64,000 nt of DNA from Nitrobacter vulgaris (GCF_031453995.1 NZ_JAVDPZ010000024.1:1-64000), one strand, 5' to 3'. Positions 1 to 9,619 are shown, counted from the first letter of the stretch. Numbers and translations: made by a program. Notes: generated by a model from the letters alone, not told the origin.

Positions 1-1618
1 TAGGGAAAAGCGCGCTTCGCGAGCGGCCTCTGCCGCGCCCAGACTGGCCTGCTTTTACTCCGCCTCCGTGGCTTGGTTTTGCTCCGCCGTTGACATGGGA
101 AACTGCGGCGATCCCTTCGAATGCGAGCGCATGGGCCAGCATCTCGCCGGAGAGGGCATCAATCTCCCATTTTCCTCCGATGCACAGGACCCTGGGCTTT
201 GCCTCCGGACCCAGGGAGGAGGGGTATTCATCTCTTAGATCGTCGAGGAGCGAGTCCATTCCGCTTGTTAGGCGCATGCGGTGCTCGGCGCTTGCGTTCT
301 GGAGGTACGCCTCGCTTGCCAGACGAAGGACCTCAATGCCGATTGCATCGTAGAACGATATGACTGAAGTCTTCTCGATCTCGGTGCTTGCGATCTCGGC
401 AGCTTCGTCGGCGTCATCTGCAATCAGCCGCTGATAGATGCGGGCCGGAACGTCCAGTGCAGGCGTCGAGCCGAGCATGGTGTCGAGGAAGCGCAGTTGT
501 GGCAGATTGCGCCCGAGAACCAGCAGGCAAACGGTGAGGGGGGTGGAGAGGATCAGCCCCACTGGGCCCCAGAGCGCTGTCCACAATATCGTCGCGGCGA
601 TCAGAGATATGGCCGACAGGCCGGTGCTGGACCCATAGAGCAGCGGCTCGACGATGTTGTTGCTTATCAACTCGAGGATGACGATCAGCGCAATGGTCCA
701 GAGCAGCATGCTCCAGCCGCTGTCGACGGCAAAGGCGAGCGCGATCGGAAAGATCGCAGCAATCAGCGGGCCGACATAGGGAACGAAGCGCATGACCGCG
801 CCCACGGCGCCCCACAGCAGTGCGCCGGGTACGCCGATGATCCAGAGGCCGGCAGCGAGCGGCACACCGTAACTGACGTTCACGAGCAGCTGCATCAGAA
901 GATATCTGCTGATACGCGCACCGGCCTCCTGAATCGCATCCGTTGAGCGATGGAAGTTCCCTCCGAATAGGCGCAGAAGCCGGTCGCGAAGATCGCCGAT
1001 ATCAAGCAGCGCCAGAATGACGAAGATCAAGACGATGCCGGCGGTAGCCAGGGGCTCCACTGAACGCACAAGCCAGCCAAATGCCTGCTCGAACGGTGTT
1101 GGCGGTATGGGAACGATTTCGACGCGCTGCGGGACGGGGCCGCCCGCTGGTTTATCGTCCTTTGACTCCACCTCTTTCTGTAAGCGTTCGACGGTTCTCA
1201 GCACGCCGTCCAAAAATCCGGGTGCTTTGAGATTCTCGCGTAGATCTGACAGCTTCGTCAGTATGGTCGATTGATAGGTCGGCAATTCGACCGCCATCGA
1301 ACGGACCTGGGCGCCGAGAACGACGCCTAGTCCCAGCAGAGCGCACACGACGGTCACTATGACGAGACCCGTCGCAAGCAGTCTGGGGAGGCCTTTTCGG
1401 ACAAACCAGGTGACCGGCGGGTTCAGTGCAAACGTGATCAGGAAGGCGATCGCGAGCGGTATGAGTATATCGCGGCCGTAGTACAGGCCGGCAAGGAGGA
1501 TAGTGGCCGTCGCCAGGGCGGCCGCAATTTTCACAATATCCAGTTCGCGAGACGTGACCGGATCCGCACGGACCTGGCTTGGTAAGGGACGTCCTGGGAC
1601 TGTAGGAAAATCAGGCAT
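1..1618 (-). CDS. AI-2E family transporter (PF01594), 3' end beyond the window
   Basis: The minus-strand frame is open from an ATG at 1618 to the left edge, so the C terminus is missing. The protein has the layout of the AI-2E/PerM (TqsA-like) family of inner-membrane exporters: a TM pair at about residues 28-105 around ILIPLAIAFLITFALNPPV, a central soluble stretch, then a second membrane half containing FVPYVGPLIAAIFPIALA and LWGPVGLILSTPLTV, which is typical of the family. About 130 residues follow the transporter domain, including RVLCIGGKWEIDALSGEMLA, as a soluble tail. GGAG lies about 7 nt before the chosen ATG. The family is known for AI-2 or small-molecule/ion export; the substrate here cannot be read from sequence. 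Confidence 0.85.
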   Translation of the reverse strand, partial: MPDFPTVPGRPLPSQVRADPVTSRELDIVKIAAALATATILLAGLYYGRDILIPLAIAFLITFALNPPVTWFVRKGLPRLLATGLVIVTVVCALLGLGVVLGAQVRSMAVELPTYQSTILTKLSDLRENLKAPGFLDGVLRTVERLQKEVESKDDKPAGGPVPQRVEIVPIPPTPFEQAFGWLVRSVEPLATAGIVLIFVILALLDIGDLRDRLLRLFGGNFHRSTDAIQEAGARISRYLLMQLLVNVSYGVPLAAGLWIIGVPGALLWGAVGAVMRFVPYVGPLIAAIFPIALAFAVDSGWSMLLWTIALIVILELISNNIVEPLLYGSSTGLSAISLIAATILWTALWGPVGLILSTPLTVCLLVLGRNLPQLRFLDTMLGSTPALDVPARIYQRLIADDADEAAEIASTEIEKTSVISFYDAIGIEVLRLASEAYLQNASAEHRMRLTSGMDSLLDDLRDEYPSSLGPEAKPRVLCIGGKWEIDALSGEMLAHALAFEGIAAVSHVNGGAKPSHGGGVKAGQSGRGRGRSRSALFP

Positions 1619-1953
1619 TCTGCTCCGCCTCACACCAAAACGCGAACGGACCCAGCAAGTTCCTTCATGCCAATGTCGCGAGCGTGCCTCGTCACGCCGA
1701 TTTCGCACTGCCCCAGATCAGGGCGCGCTTAAATCCGCTGTGCTACTAACGGCGCCACGAACGCGCAAATACGGTGGAATGAGTGGACGACGATAATGGT
1801 TTTCAAGCAACACGACGTAATCATCGAGAGGTGGACGGAAGCTCGCCAAGCTGAACCGGGTCCGTCGGTGTTATTGTTGGCGCGAGAATCGAATGCACTA
1901 AGCCGCTCCTATGGGCTATAGAAAGCCCTCCTGAACAGCACGCATGTAACCAA
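1619..1953. other. Intergenic, nothing convincing
   Basis: This is the divergent interval between the exporter and the next plus-strand gene. A tRNA-like string near 1745-1760 (CTACTAACGGCGCCAC) does not fold into a full cloverleaf by eye. I see no clear promoter. Confidence 0.4.
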
Positions 1954-2574
1954 ATGACCATCCCATTCGATCCGACTGCCCTCCTTGACATCGCCGACAA
2001 ACTTGGCCTGCTAGACGGCGTCAAGAAAAAGCTGTTCCGCAATCCGGATGCAGCCACAGACAAGTTGGCGACCGTGCTCGACGAGCTGTCGAAAATCTAT
2101 TCCACCCTCGAATCCGAGTTGGTCCGCTTCCTCAGCCTGCATTTCGAACCGGCGGGTAATCTGGCGGCCGAGCGGCAGGTCTTACTCACATTGGAAAGCG
2201 GTCAGCTCACGGTTCGAATGGGCGAAGCCCGGGGCCACTGTCACAAGATTTACAACATCTACCAGAAGCACCTCGACCGCTGGTTTCACCGGGTGCTGTC
2301 GCCACAGGAGGCGGAAACCATGAAGCGGCTCTTCGAAGCGCTGAGCTATGGCGATTCCCAGATGGATCTGGCCATTCACCAACTGGCCGGCTGGTTGGGT
2401 ACGGCGGCCAGCGAGACGCTCGATCTCATCGATGCAGGCAAGGTAGCCGAGGCCCAGCAGAACATTCGCACTGCTCGCCGAGAGGTGTTGCCCGCACGCC
2501 AGGCCATTACCCAGACCCTGGCCCGTCTGGTTGTTCTTCAAGGTGACTTTGTCTCTGCGTCAGGAACCGATTGA
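1954..2574 (+). CDS. Hypothetical helical protein, 206 aa
   Basis: I do not recognise the family. The protein is soluble, rich in Leu, Glu and Ala, and appears entirely alpha-helical. It starts MTIPFDPTALLDIADKLGLL. A histidine-rich patch (GHCHKIYNIYQKHLDRWFHR, near residues 95-114) lies in the middle. No signal peptide or TM segment is visible. It stands alone, with the exporter diverging upstream and a decayed region downstream. Codon use agrees with a real gene, and the overlapping opposite-strand frame is a shadow. Function unknown. Confidence 0.65.
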   Translation: MTIPFDPTALLDIADKLGLLDGVKKKLFRNPDAATDKLATVLDELSKIYSTLESELVRFLSLHFEPAGNLAAERQVLLTLESGQLTVRMGEARGHCHKIYNIYQKHLDRWFHRVLSPQEAETMKRLFEALSYGDSQMDLAIHQLAGWLGTAASETLDLIDAGKVAEAQQNIRTARREVLPARQAITQTLARLVVLQGDFVSASGTD

Positions 2575-2718
2575 CGTAGCAACATTCTAGGTCGGTTTGA
2601 CAAAGTGTCTGATCCAGAGGCGGATGGCTGCGAAGCCGAGATAGCTTCGGCGATTTTGTTATATCCGGTCGCCAGGCGGCGAAGGTGCGCCACCCTTGGC
2701 TTGGCGGTCCTCGCCGTT

Positions 2719-3046
2719 CGAACGAAGCGTCGATCAGGGGAGCTTGTCGAGCACGATCAGCTGCCGCTCCTCACGCCTGCCGGGCGCGCTCTCCAGGCAT
2801 GCCTCCAGGGCATCCTTGACTTGCTAGCACCTTCCCGTCGGTGCTTCGGGATCGTCGCTGAAGTGCGCGATGTACCTTTTTTCGCCCTGGCTGGATATGT
2901 TTTTGGGTCCCCTCGTAAGGAATTTCAGCGTAGGCCTCTTCGTCGATCAGGTTGCCATTTTTATCCAGCAGACCGGTACGCTTAATCGTCGCCCTGGGCC
3001 GTGATGTCTGGTCGCGGAGGCGCCAAAGAATAATGAATGTTGTCAA
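2719..3046 (-). pseudogene. Decayed copy of the small gene at 45564-45857
   Basis: Bases 2719-2870 are nearly the same as 45532-45683. In the frame matching that gene, this copy reads HFSDDPEAP, a stop, then QVKDALEACLESAPGRREE. The intact copy reads RFSDGPESTDVKVPQVKDTLEAFLEA. An upstream part (KRTGLLDKNGNLIDEEAYAE) lies in a different frame. I read this as a frameshifted, stop-containing paralogue of a short uncharacterised protein. Confidence 0.5.
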
Positions 3047-3182
3047 ACATCATGAGGTGCGTTCGACTTCAAGTTTCGCCTGCTCGATGCCGGACGTTTC
3101 GATCGCATTTAACAATGCCGCCTCATATCTTCCCAGGAACTAACCCCTGGCTGCCGGTTGGATTGGGCTCTCGAGGAATGTC

Positions 3183-3791
3183 ATGTCAAAGAGCGATACA
3201 TTACGGTACGGCCCTCCGGGAGAGCGCGCGGTGCATCTTTGCGTCGATATGCAGAGAATGTTTGCCGAAGGCACCGAATGGAAGATGCCCTGGCTTGAGC
3301 GGGTGTTGCCGAACATCATCGCGATCACGTCCGCTCATCCCGAGAGAACGTTTTTCACCCGATTTATCCCGGCCGAGAAGCCCGGACACGGCGTGGGGAT
3401 GTGGCGGCATTATTACGAGCGATGGGCCTCAATGACTATCGACCGAATCGGGTCTGACATGGTGGGGCTGGTCCCTGACCTCGCCGCGTTCGTCCCTCCC
3501 GGCAGGGTCTTTGACAAGCATGTCTACTCCCCTTGGACCGGAAGCGACCTTCATCAGCAACTGCGCGGTGCTGGAATCGACAGCCTTATCATAACCGGCG
3601 GGGAAACGGACGTTTGCGTTCTGTGCACGATGTTGGGAGCGATCGACTGGGGCTTTCGGGTCATCCTCGTACAGGACGCGCTTTGCAGTTCGGCTGATGA
3701 AACGCACGACGCGATGATGAATATCTACATGAATCGGTTCGGAGAGCAGGTTGAGACCGTCACGACGGAGACTCTCCTTGAGTGCTGGTAA
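3183..3791 (+). CDS. Cysteine hydrolase, isochorismatase-like fold
   Basis: This is a 202-residue isochorismatase-family (PF00857) hydrolase. The catalytic triad of the family is visible: D22 in LCVDMQRMF, K112 in VFDKHVYSPW, and nucleophile C145 in GGETDVCVLCT. The family hydrolyses amides, nicotinamide-like compounds, carbamates or enol ethers through the cysteine; the substrate cannot be assigned. The length is normal and GAGGA lies just upstream of the ATG. It appears to be a single-gene unit, cytoplasmic, convergent with the flavoprotein gene downstream. Confidence 0.85.
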   Translation: MSKSDTLRYGPPGERAVHLCVDMQRMFAEGTEWKMPWLERVLPNIIAITSAHPERTFFTRFIPAEKPGHGVGMWRHYYERWASMTIDRIGSDMVGLVPDLAAFVPPGRVFDKHVYSPWTGSDLHQQLRGAGIDSLIITGGETDVCVLCTMLGAIDWGFRVILVQDALCSSADETHDAMMNIYMNRFGEQVETVTTETLLECW

Positions 3792-4150
3792 GGCAAAATC
3801 TCTTGAATTCGGGCCCCTCGCATCTCGTGCGGATCCTCCTGCCCCAGGAAACTGGCAGCAAGAACTGGTTCGGCGGTTTTCTCGAAGACTTAGCGGATAA
3901 GTTCGGCGGGCCACGAGCTTTCAGCGCCCTTCGGGTTTGGGTTTCTGACTCAGCGGCGGCGGCGAGACCGAGGAAGCATTGCGGTCGTCGAAGTCATGTG
4001 GGGCGACCGCACTTCTGGCGGTCCTTGTAGGATAGATTGGCCGGGGAGCTCCCGCGGCGGGCGATTGCCACTCGGGCCAACGAATCACGCAATTCTTGGC
4101 GGCTTGTGGCGCTGGTATACAAACGCGCCGAAGGAAATAGCAAGGATGCC

Positions 4151-5056
4151 TCAGTCGCAAAATCCATCGCGGCGAAGGAACACCTTGTTGATGGCGACGG
4201 CCGCCTGCGCTCCTTCCGCGATGGCTGCTGCGACAAGAAGGACGTCGCGCGACACGTCGCCGGCAACATATACGCCGGGGACACTAGTCTCCTCTGTATC
4301 AGTGTCCATCACGACGCCACCCTTCGCATCCCGCTGGCAGCCGAGACGCTTCGAAAGGTCAGATGCCTGATGGCAGCCGGTCGAGAAGAATAGGCCGACC
4401 CGGGGCAAATCAGGTCCGCTTTTGAATATGATCTTCGTAAGCTCCCCGTTCGTGCCTTCGAGACGTTGAATGGGCTCGGGACGCACTAGAATATTATGTT
4501 TGTCAAGCTTTCGCATAGCTTTCGCGCTGATTTCACTCCCATCGCTGCAAACCACAATGTCCTGGATCCAGTGTTTCATCATAAGGGCAAGCTCCGCGCC
4601 TTTATCCCCTTTCCCCAACGCGGCTACAGGCTTTCCTGCGTACTCAAAGCCATCGCAGTAAAGACAATGATGGATTGAAATCCCGTAGAGCGGTTCGATG
4701 CCGGCAAGTTCAGGAAGTTCGTCAACGAGACCCGTCGCGAGCAAGATCTTCGATGCGTTGCCTGTGGTGCCGTCCGAGCAGCTAAATTCAAACGAGCTGC
4801 CGACAGAAACAATGTCGGTTACTCTTGTCCCGCGCACCGAGACAGAATTATAGCGTGTGAGTTCTTGACGGGCCTCGCCCAGGAATGCAGCGGGAGATCG
4901 GCCTTCCCGACCGAGCAGACCATGTATTGCCGGGGACCTCAGATTGCGTTGTTGTCCTTCGTCACAGAGCAAGGCCGTGCGGCGGCATCTTCCCAGGAGA
5001 AGCGCAGCGCTTAGTCCGGCCGGTCCGCCACCGACGATGAGAACATCGTATTTCAT
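4151..5056 (-). CDS. Thioredoxin-reductase-like NAD(P)/FAD oxidoreductase
   Basis: This is a 301-residue two-domain flavoprotein of the thioredoxin reductase superfamily. The FAD-binding motif DVLIVGGGPAGLSAA is at residues 4-18. The FAD-domain end motif VYVAGDVSRDVLLVAAAIAEG is near the C terminus. A redox CLYC pair (C131, C134) sits in HHCLYCDGFEYAGKPV, where thioredoxin reductase has CATC. The usual second dinucleotide motif GxGxSA is degenerate here (ALGKGDKGAELA), so NADPH use is less certain. It may reduce a small disulfide or act as a ferredoxin/flavodoxin-type reductase. ATG at 5056 is preferred to the in-frame TTG one codon earlier. It is divergent from the DUF72 gene. Confidence 0.8.
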   Translation of the reverse strand: MKYDVLIVGGGPAGLSAALLLGRCRRTALLCDEGQQRNLRSPAIHGLLGREGRSPAAFLGEARQELTRYNSVSVRGTRVTDIVSVGSSFEFSCSDGTTGNASKILLATGLVDELPELAGIEPLYGISIHHCLYCDGFEYAGKPVAALGKGDKGAELALMMKHWIQDIVVCSDGSEISAKAMRKLDKHNILVRPEPIQRLEGTNGELTKIIFKSGPDLPRVGLFFSTGCHQASDLSKRLGCQRDAKGGVVMDTDTEETSVPGVYVAGDVSRDVLLVAAAIAEGAQAAVAINKVFLRRDGFCD

Positions 5057-5149
5057 CAAAAGCTACTTTCGTTGCGTACCTGTATAGGGCCACACGCGCA
5101 GCCCGGAACCCAAACCAGCCGATCAAGCGTTAGGAGGTCGGAGGATATC

Positions 5150-6061
5150 ATGCCGGGCGCCCTTACAGCACCAGAGTCGACAGAACTGACGCCCGAAGAG
5201 CGCCGGGAGCGCAGGCGGCTGCGCCGTGAAAAGCAGCGCGAGGACAATGTCAAACGGGCGGCGAAGATGCATACTGCCCGGCTTAAGAAAGCTGATAGCT
5301 CGAAAGCGCCGTCCGACATCACGCGATCAGTTCACGTCGGGTGCTCGGGCTGGCGTTACTGGAAATGGCGAGATTCATTCTATGCCGACGTGCCTCAGCA
5401 GGAATGGTTCGCATACTATTTGAAACGCTTCGATACCGTTGAGATTAACGCGTCCTTCTACTCATGGCCGACAGTAGCCGGCGTTCAGGCTTGGCGCCGC
5501 GCGCCCGGCAAAAAGAAGTTTGTGTACACCGTCAAGGTTTGCGAGCTCATCACTCATGTGAAGAAGTTTAAAGGCACAAAGACGCTCGTTCGGGATTTTG
5601 GAGTGATCGCCGACATTCTCGGTGACCAGATGGGCTGCTTCCTGTTCCAGCTTCCGCCGAGCTATCGATACACCAACGCCCGTCTCAAGGAAATTGTCAG
5701 CCAGCTCGACCCGGCACGCCGCAATGTTGTCGAATTCAGGCACGCCAGCTGGTGGAACGAAGAGGTCTACAGCGCCTTTCGCAAGGCAGGAATAATATTC
5801 TGCTCCTGCAGCGGACCAAGATTGCCGGATGTGCTCGTCAGGACGGCGAACGAAGTGTATATCCGCCTGCATGGTCCGAAGCGCTGGTATCGGCATGACT
5901 ATTCAAATAACGAACTGACGGAGTGGGCGCGCCGGATTAAAGCGAGTAGGACGAAGCGCGCCTGGATTTACTTCAATAACGATTACGACGCCCATGCTCC
6001 GAAGAACGCCGCTGTTCTCCGGCGCATGTTGAAGCACGTTGGTTCCACTCTCCCGAAATAA
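5150..6061 (+). CDS. DUF72 family protein (YecE-like)
   Basis: This protein matches the DUF72/YecE family (PF01904), a TIM-barrel-like fold of unknown biochemical role. Signatures include VHVGCSGWRYWKWRDSFY near the start of the domain, FDTVEINASFYSWP, FLFQLPPSYRYT, VEFRHASWW, YIRLHGP and AWIYFNND at the end. Residues 1-55 are a charged basic tail (ERRERRRLRREKQRE) absent from most family members. ATG at 5150 is chosen because two GGAGG-type sites stand at 5134-5146; an ATG at 5072 has no ribosome site. About 303 residues. Confidence 0.85.
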   Translation: MPGALTAPESTELTPEERRERRRLRREKQREDNVKRAAKMHTARLKKADSSKAPSDITRSVHVGCSGWRYWKWRDSFYADVPQQEWFAYYLKRFDTVEINASFYSWPTVAGVQAWRRAPGKKKFVYTVKVCELITHVKKFKGTKTLVRDFGVIADILGDQMGCFLFQLPPSYRYTNARLKEIVSQLDPARRNVVEFRHASWWNEEVYSAFRKAGIIFCSCSGPRLPDVLVRTANEVYIRLHGPKRWYRHDYSNNELTEWARRIKASRTKRAWIYFNNDYDAHAPKNAAVLRRMLKHVGSTLPK

Positions 6062-6246
6062 GGTGCTTCCGGTTGATTCGCCTCTTAAAACACGGGAGAC
6101 GACAAGGAACGGCAAGCGCGCTCCGCGCCGATGAGTATGCCGACAGCAAACTAAAACCTATCCGGCTTCACATGATTCTAGGACGTTGCCCTCGCAGCGC
6201 ATTCGATAAGGCCGCAGTTGATCCGCCGCATGAGCTTGCTGTTTTA

Positions 6247-7293
6247 TTATTCGGCCGCTGCCAGTTGCGTTGATGCGTTGACTACTTCCTTTATGGCCGA
6301 CATCACTTGATCCGTGGCTGTTTGTTGTATCATGTGGCCGTTCCCAGCAAGCCTATAGAATCTGCTCTGAGGAATATCGGCGTGTAGCCGGGCTGACTGA
6401 CTCTCGATATCGATCAACTTGTCTTCCTCTCCGGCGATGATGACTATCGGCATGTTCAAATCCTCATACTGACGGCGCAGCATAGCGTCCGGAATCATTA
6501 ACGCCGACTCAGCGGCTGATGCCCTTATCTGAGCTGGCCGCAGCGCCAATTCCTTGGGAAAGGCACCAAATTTCTTAGGTACCGATCTCGGGCCAAATAT
6601 TTTTTTCAGCATGAGCGGCCATATGACCCGGCTCAAGAGGGGGGATATGGTGCGACTTAAAATATCACCCACGATCGGCAAAGCAGGTGCGCCCATCGCT
6701 ACGACGTCGGGCCGTGCAGTGGGATAGTAATATCCGGATGCGAGAACTAAGCCCCGGACTAAGCTTGGATACTTTAGGGCTATTGCGACCGCAACCGAAG
6801 CGCCCCAAGAATGGCCAAGCACCACTGCGTTAGCAACGCCAAGTTGCGCGAGCGCCGCGTCGATCAATTCCGCCTGGGTATCGGGCGTCCACACGACGTT
6901 GCGCGGACGCTCGCTGTGGCCGAAGCCGGGGCGATCGAAAACGATGACCCGGTGATCCACGGCGGCGAGGTCGATCAGACCGCTGGATTCGAAGTCCTGG
7001 ATCATGCTTCCGTTGCCATGAAGGAATACGACCGCGTCGCCGGTCCCCCGTTCGACGTAGTGAAGCCGGACCCCGTTTACGTCGAGGAAGCTGCCCGCAG
7101 GCGGATTATCGCGCTCCGCTTTGTTTGCGAGATGTCTATTGACGGCGGCGGCGAGAGCCAGAGTTGTAAGCGCTATTGCGGAGGCAACAAAGAGCGAAGG
7201 TGCCTTGCGACTACTTTGACTTGGAACTGCTTGACGAAGTCTCTTCAAGGATGGAACGGGGGTCACGGGAGCATACTCAGTCGGCGCATGCAC
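6247..7293 (-). CDS. Membrane-anchored alpha/beta hydrolase
   Basis: A 348-residue protein with an N-terminal membrane segment (about 32-52, LFVASAIALTTLALAAAVN) followed by an alpha/beta hydrolase fold. The oxyanion region is VVFLHGNGSM, the nucleophile elbow is GHSWG with S162, and the acid and histidine are in GEEDKLID and GNGHMIQQ. VIVFDRPGFGHSERP is typical of the esterase/epoxide-hydrolase-like branch. The catalytic domain probably faces the periplasm (inference from the anchor). The substrate is unknown. It is transcribed convergently to the DUF72 gene. Confidence 0.85.
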   Translation of the reverse strand: MHAPTEYAPVTPVPSLKRLRQAVPSQSSRKAPSLFVASAIALTTLALAAAVNRHLANKAERDNPPAGSFLDVNGVRLHYVERGTGDAVVFLHGNGSMIQDFESSGLIDLAAVDHRVIVFDRPGFGHSERPRNVVWTPDTQAELIDAALAQLGVANAVVLGHSWGASVAVAIALKYPSLVRGLVLASGYYYPTARPDVVAMGAPALPIVGDILSRTISPLLSRVIWPLMLKKIFGPRSVPKKFGAFPKELALRPAQIRASAAESALMIPDAMLRRQYEDLNMPIVIIAGEEDKLIDIESQSARLHADIPQSRFYRLAGNGHMIQQTATDQVMSAIKEVVNASTQLAAAE

Positions 7294-7721
7294 GAGATCT
7301 CGGACAATTCTGGGAAATGTTGCAGCGCGGAGCGAACCAGCGGCTCCGAGGATCGTTCCGTACCGCCCACTTCAATTGTCGAGATACGCAACGATCGTCC
7401 AATTTTGGGGGAACCAGCGAAGAGCGCTGCCGGCGCGCCATAATGAGCCAAAAATGCACGGTATATCCCCTCGGGGAACACGGGGATGATCGACGTGTGT
7501 GCGTCTTTTGACAGCATTCGAAAAAGGCTGACATGCCGCTCCGCATCGGCCTAACAATTGGGTGACAATTGAAAAAACCAGGATCAGCCTTAGTAAGCTA
7601 ACTCCAACAATCGGCATGAGCCGTGGCCATTCGCCGAAAGCCGCTTCCGGGGGGATCGATTCAACGCTTCCGCGTGAAGATGAAAACCGAGCTCCAATCG
7701 GCTCATATATGCTTTAGCATA
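7294..7721. other. Intergenic, no supported gene
   Basis: Several short overlapping frames exist on the minus strand, such as one beginning MPIVGVSLLRLILVF, but none has a family resemblance or a good ribosome site. The downstream end is the promoter region of the catalase gene. Confidence 0.35.
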
Positions 7722-7746
7722 GGAACGTTGCAGATTACGGACTGTT
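7722..7746 (+). promoter_or_regulatory. Possible EcfG-type general stress promoter
   Basis: GGAAC at 7722-7726 is followed after exactly 16 bases by TGTT at 7743-7746, close to the alphaproteobacterial EcfG consensus GGAAC-N16/17-cGTT. It lies 41 bp before the catalase-ferritin fusion, the kind of gene that sigma controls. The first base of the -10 element departs from consensus. Confidence 0.35.
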
Positions 7747-7786
7747 AATCGGAGGAAATCATCCTTTATTGTCCGGAGTCTTGCAG

Positions 7787-9067
7787 ATGTATCACCATGT
7801 GAAAAAGCTCATGTTTACTGTGCGGGTTGATGAACCCGATCCGCATTTCGGGAATATGCTTTTGGAACAATTTGGAGGCGCAAACGGCGAACTGGCGGCT
7901 GCGATGCAGTATTCCATTCAGGGTTTGAACTGTGAAGACCCTGAGCGCAAAGACCTCCTGATGGATATCGGAACGGAAGAACTCAGTCATCTTGAAATCG
8001 TAGGCACATTGGCCCGTCTGCACCTTGCGCCCACGAAGTTTGATCGTGAAGCAGCAGAGGCCGATCCTCTAATCGCAATCGCCGGGGGTGGCGGCGTTAA
8101 CCTCTTTAACTCGCAAGGAAATCCTTGGACGGCAGATTATTTGAAAATCACCGGAGAGTTGGATGTCGATCTACGAAGTAATATTGCGGCCGAAGCACGC
8201 GCGAAAATCGTTTATGAGCGGCTGATCAATTTCTGCGATGACGCAGGTACCAAGGACGCATTGCAATTTCTGATGACGCGCGAAATTACGCATATGAAGG
8301 CTTTCGCGGCAGCCCTTGAGAGCATGTCCAAACCCGCGTTTTCGATAGGCCGGATCGCGCCTACACCGGGACTGGTGAATCAATTCTTCAACGATTCGAC
8401 GGGATCGGGAGATCACGGTGAGATCGACACCCGTGGTCCCTGGAATGAAGGCGGCGATTGGGAGTTCATGAAGTCACCGGCAATTCAAACCGATGCCGAT
8501 GCCGACACTAAGGCTTCCATGGAAAGCTCTCCCCCGGAAGCCGCCGAGGGAGTACAGGAGCTTCTTGTTGACGAACTTCGCGACATCCTTCATGCGGAAA
8601 AACAACTCACCAAAGCGCTTCCACAAATGGCGGAAGCAGCCAGATTTACTCAGCTCCGCGAGCTTTTTGAGCAGCACCTAATCGAAACGGAAAATCAGAT
8701 TGAACGCATCAATGAGTGTTTTTCTCTCCTCGGAGAGACAGCTCGCGCTAAGCCCTGCAAAGGCATGATGGGGTTGGTCGAGGAAGGTCAAGAAGTGATG
8801 GATAAAGGGGAGAAAAAGCCGGACGCTGCGGCTGATCTTGCGCTCATTGGCGCCGCTCAGCGAGTCGAGCATTACGAAATATCGGGCTACACCAGCGCTC
8901 GTAATCTCGCCTCTCAACTTCGCCACAGCGCCATCAGCGCACTTCTCTCGGCGTCACTGGCGGAAGAAGAGAATGCAGACCAGTTGCTTAATCAAGTCGC
9001 TCGATCTTTGATGTCGGTGGCAAGAATGCCAGCGGCACTTGAGCGGACGGCCATGGAGGAAAAATGA
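7787..9067 (+). CDS. Manganese catalase fused to a YciF/DUF892 ferritin-like domain
   Basis: Residues 1-215 are a manganese catalase (PF05067) starting MYHHVKKLMFTVRVDEP. Counting from this start, the dimanganese ligands fall where the family needs them: E35, E65, H68, E136, H169. Residues about 250-420 are a second four-helix bundle of the YciE/YciF (DUF892, PF05974) type: ELLVDELRDILHAEKQL, then HYEISGYTSARNLA and LAEEENADQLLNQV. The two parts are joined by an acidic, disordered-looking linker (DADADTKASMESSPPEAAE). Expected activity is H2O2 disproportionation. ATG at 7787 is preferred over the in-frame TTG at 7769 because it matches the family start and has GGAG 9 nt upstream. Confidence 0.88.
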   Translation: MYHHVKKLMFTVRVDEPDPHFGNMLLEQFGGANGELAAAMQYSIQGLNCEDPERKDLLMDIGTEELSHLEIVGTLARLHLAPTKFDREAAEADPLIAIAGGGGVNLFNSQGNPWTADYLKITGELDVDLRSNIAAEARAKIVYERLINFCDDAGTKDALQFLMTREITHMKAFAAALESMSKPAFSIGRIAPTPGLVNQFFNDSTGSGDHGEIDTRGPWNEGGDWEFMKSPAIQTDADADTKASMESSPPEAAEGVQELLVDELRDILHAEKQLTKALPQMAEAARFTQLRELFEQHLIETENQIERINECFSLLGETARAKPCKGMMGLVEEGQEVMDKGEKKPDAAADLALIGAAQRVEHYEISGYTSARNLASQLRHSAISALLSASLAEEENADQLLNQVARSLMSVARMPAALERTAMEEK

Positions 9068-9619
9068 GTTGAGTGCATCCCTCTGCACGAGCTTCCGACC
9101 AAGCTGTAGCGGGTGCTGGAGACGCCCGGACTGAACTGGTCTGAAGGAAACAATATAAATAGCGAAAAATTTAGATTTGCCGCTTTAATACGGAATACTA
9201 CCGCTCACAAGATAGGAAGACGGTATGTGAGAACATTTGGGACTGCGCGAGTGGCAGTATTGTAAAACTGAATCAAGGAAGCAGTAGCTCCTAATCTGCT
9301 TCCTTGATTCATGCCATCCAGCGTCTCCATTCGCTGGGATGTCCCAGCTCATATGGTTGGCCCGCGCAATCCTATCATAGCTCGGGATTGAAGAGTTGAA
9401 GCGACAGTTTAACAAGGGGCAAGGGCGTCCAATACAGCCGGTATTTTTAAAGCGCGGCAGATGCACGCTGCTCTTCGTCTTACTGAATGAGATGGTGTCG
9501 GGATACAGAGCGCTCCGAGCAAGATTCGTTAAGCAATGGCTGGCCCACCATCAGACCCTCGCCAACACCGATATTGAGCGATTTTATGAACCCACCGATG
9601 AGGCTGAAAAAACAGTCGA
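9068..9619. other. Intergenic with hairpin, otherwise unassigned
   Basis: Apart from the inverted repeat at 9269-9311, this interval has no frame I can support. A weak plus-strand frame near 9490-9640 leads into the kinase remnant on the opposite strand. Confidence 0.3.
9269..9311. repeat. Perfect 16-bp inverted repeat (hairpin)
   Basis: TGAATCAAGGAAGCAG (9269-9284) and its exact complement CTGCTTCCTTGATTCA (9296-9311) flank an 11-base loop. No T-run follows on either side, so it is not a standard intrinsic terminator. It could end the catalase transcript, or mark an old mobile-element end or a structured RNA. Confidence 0.6.

Noticed and set aside
1735..1765. tRNA-like string CTACTAACGGCGCC
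   Set aside because: No acceptor stem or T-arm can be formed around it by eye.
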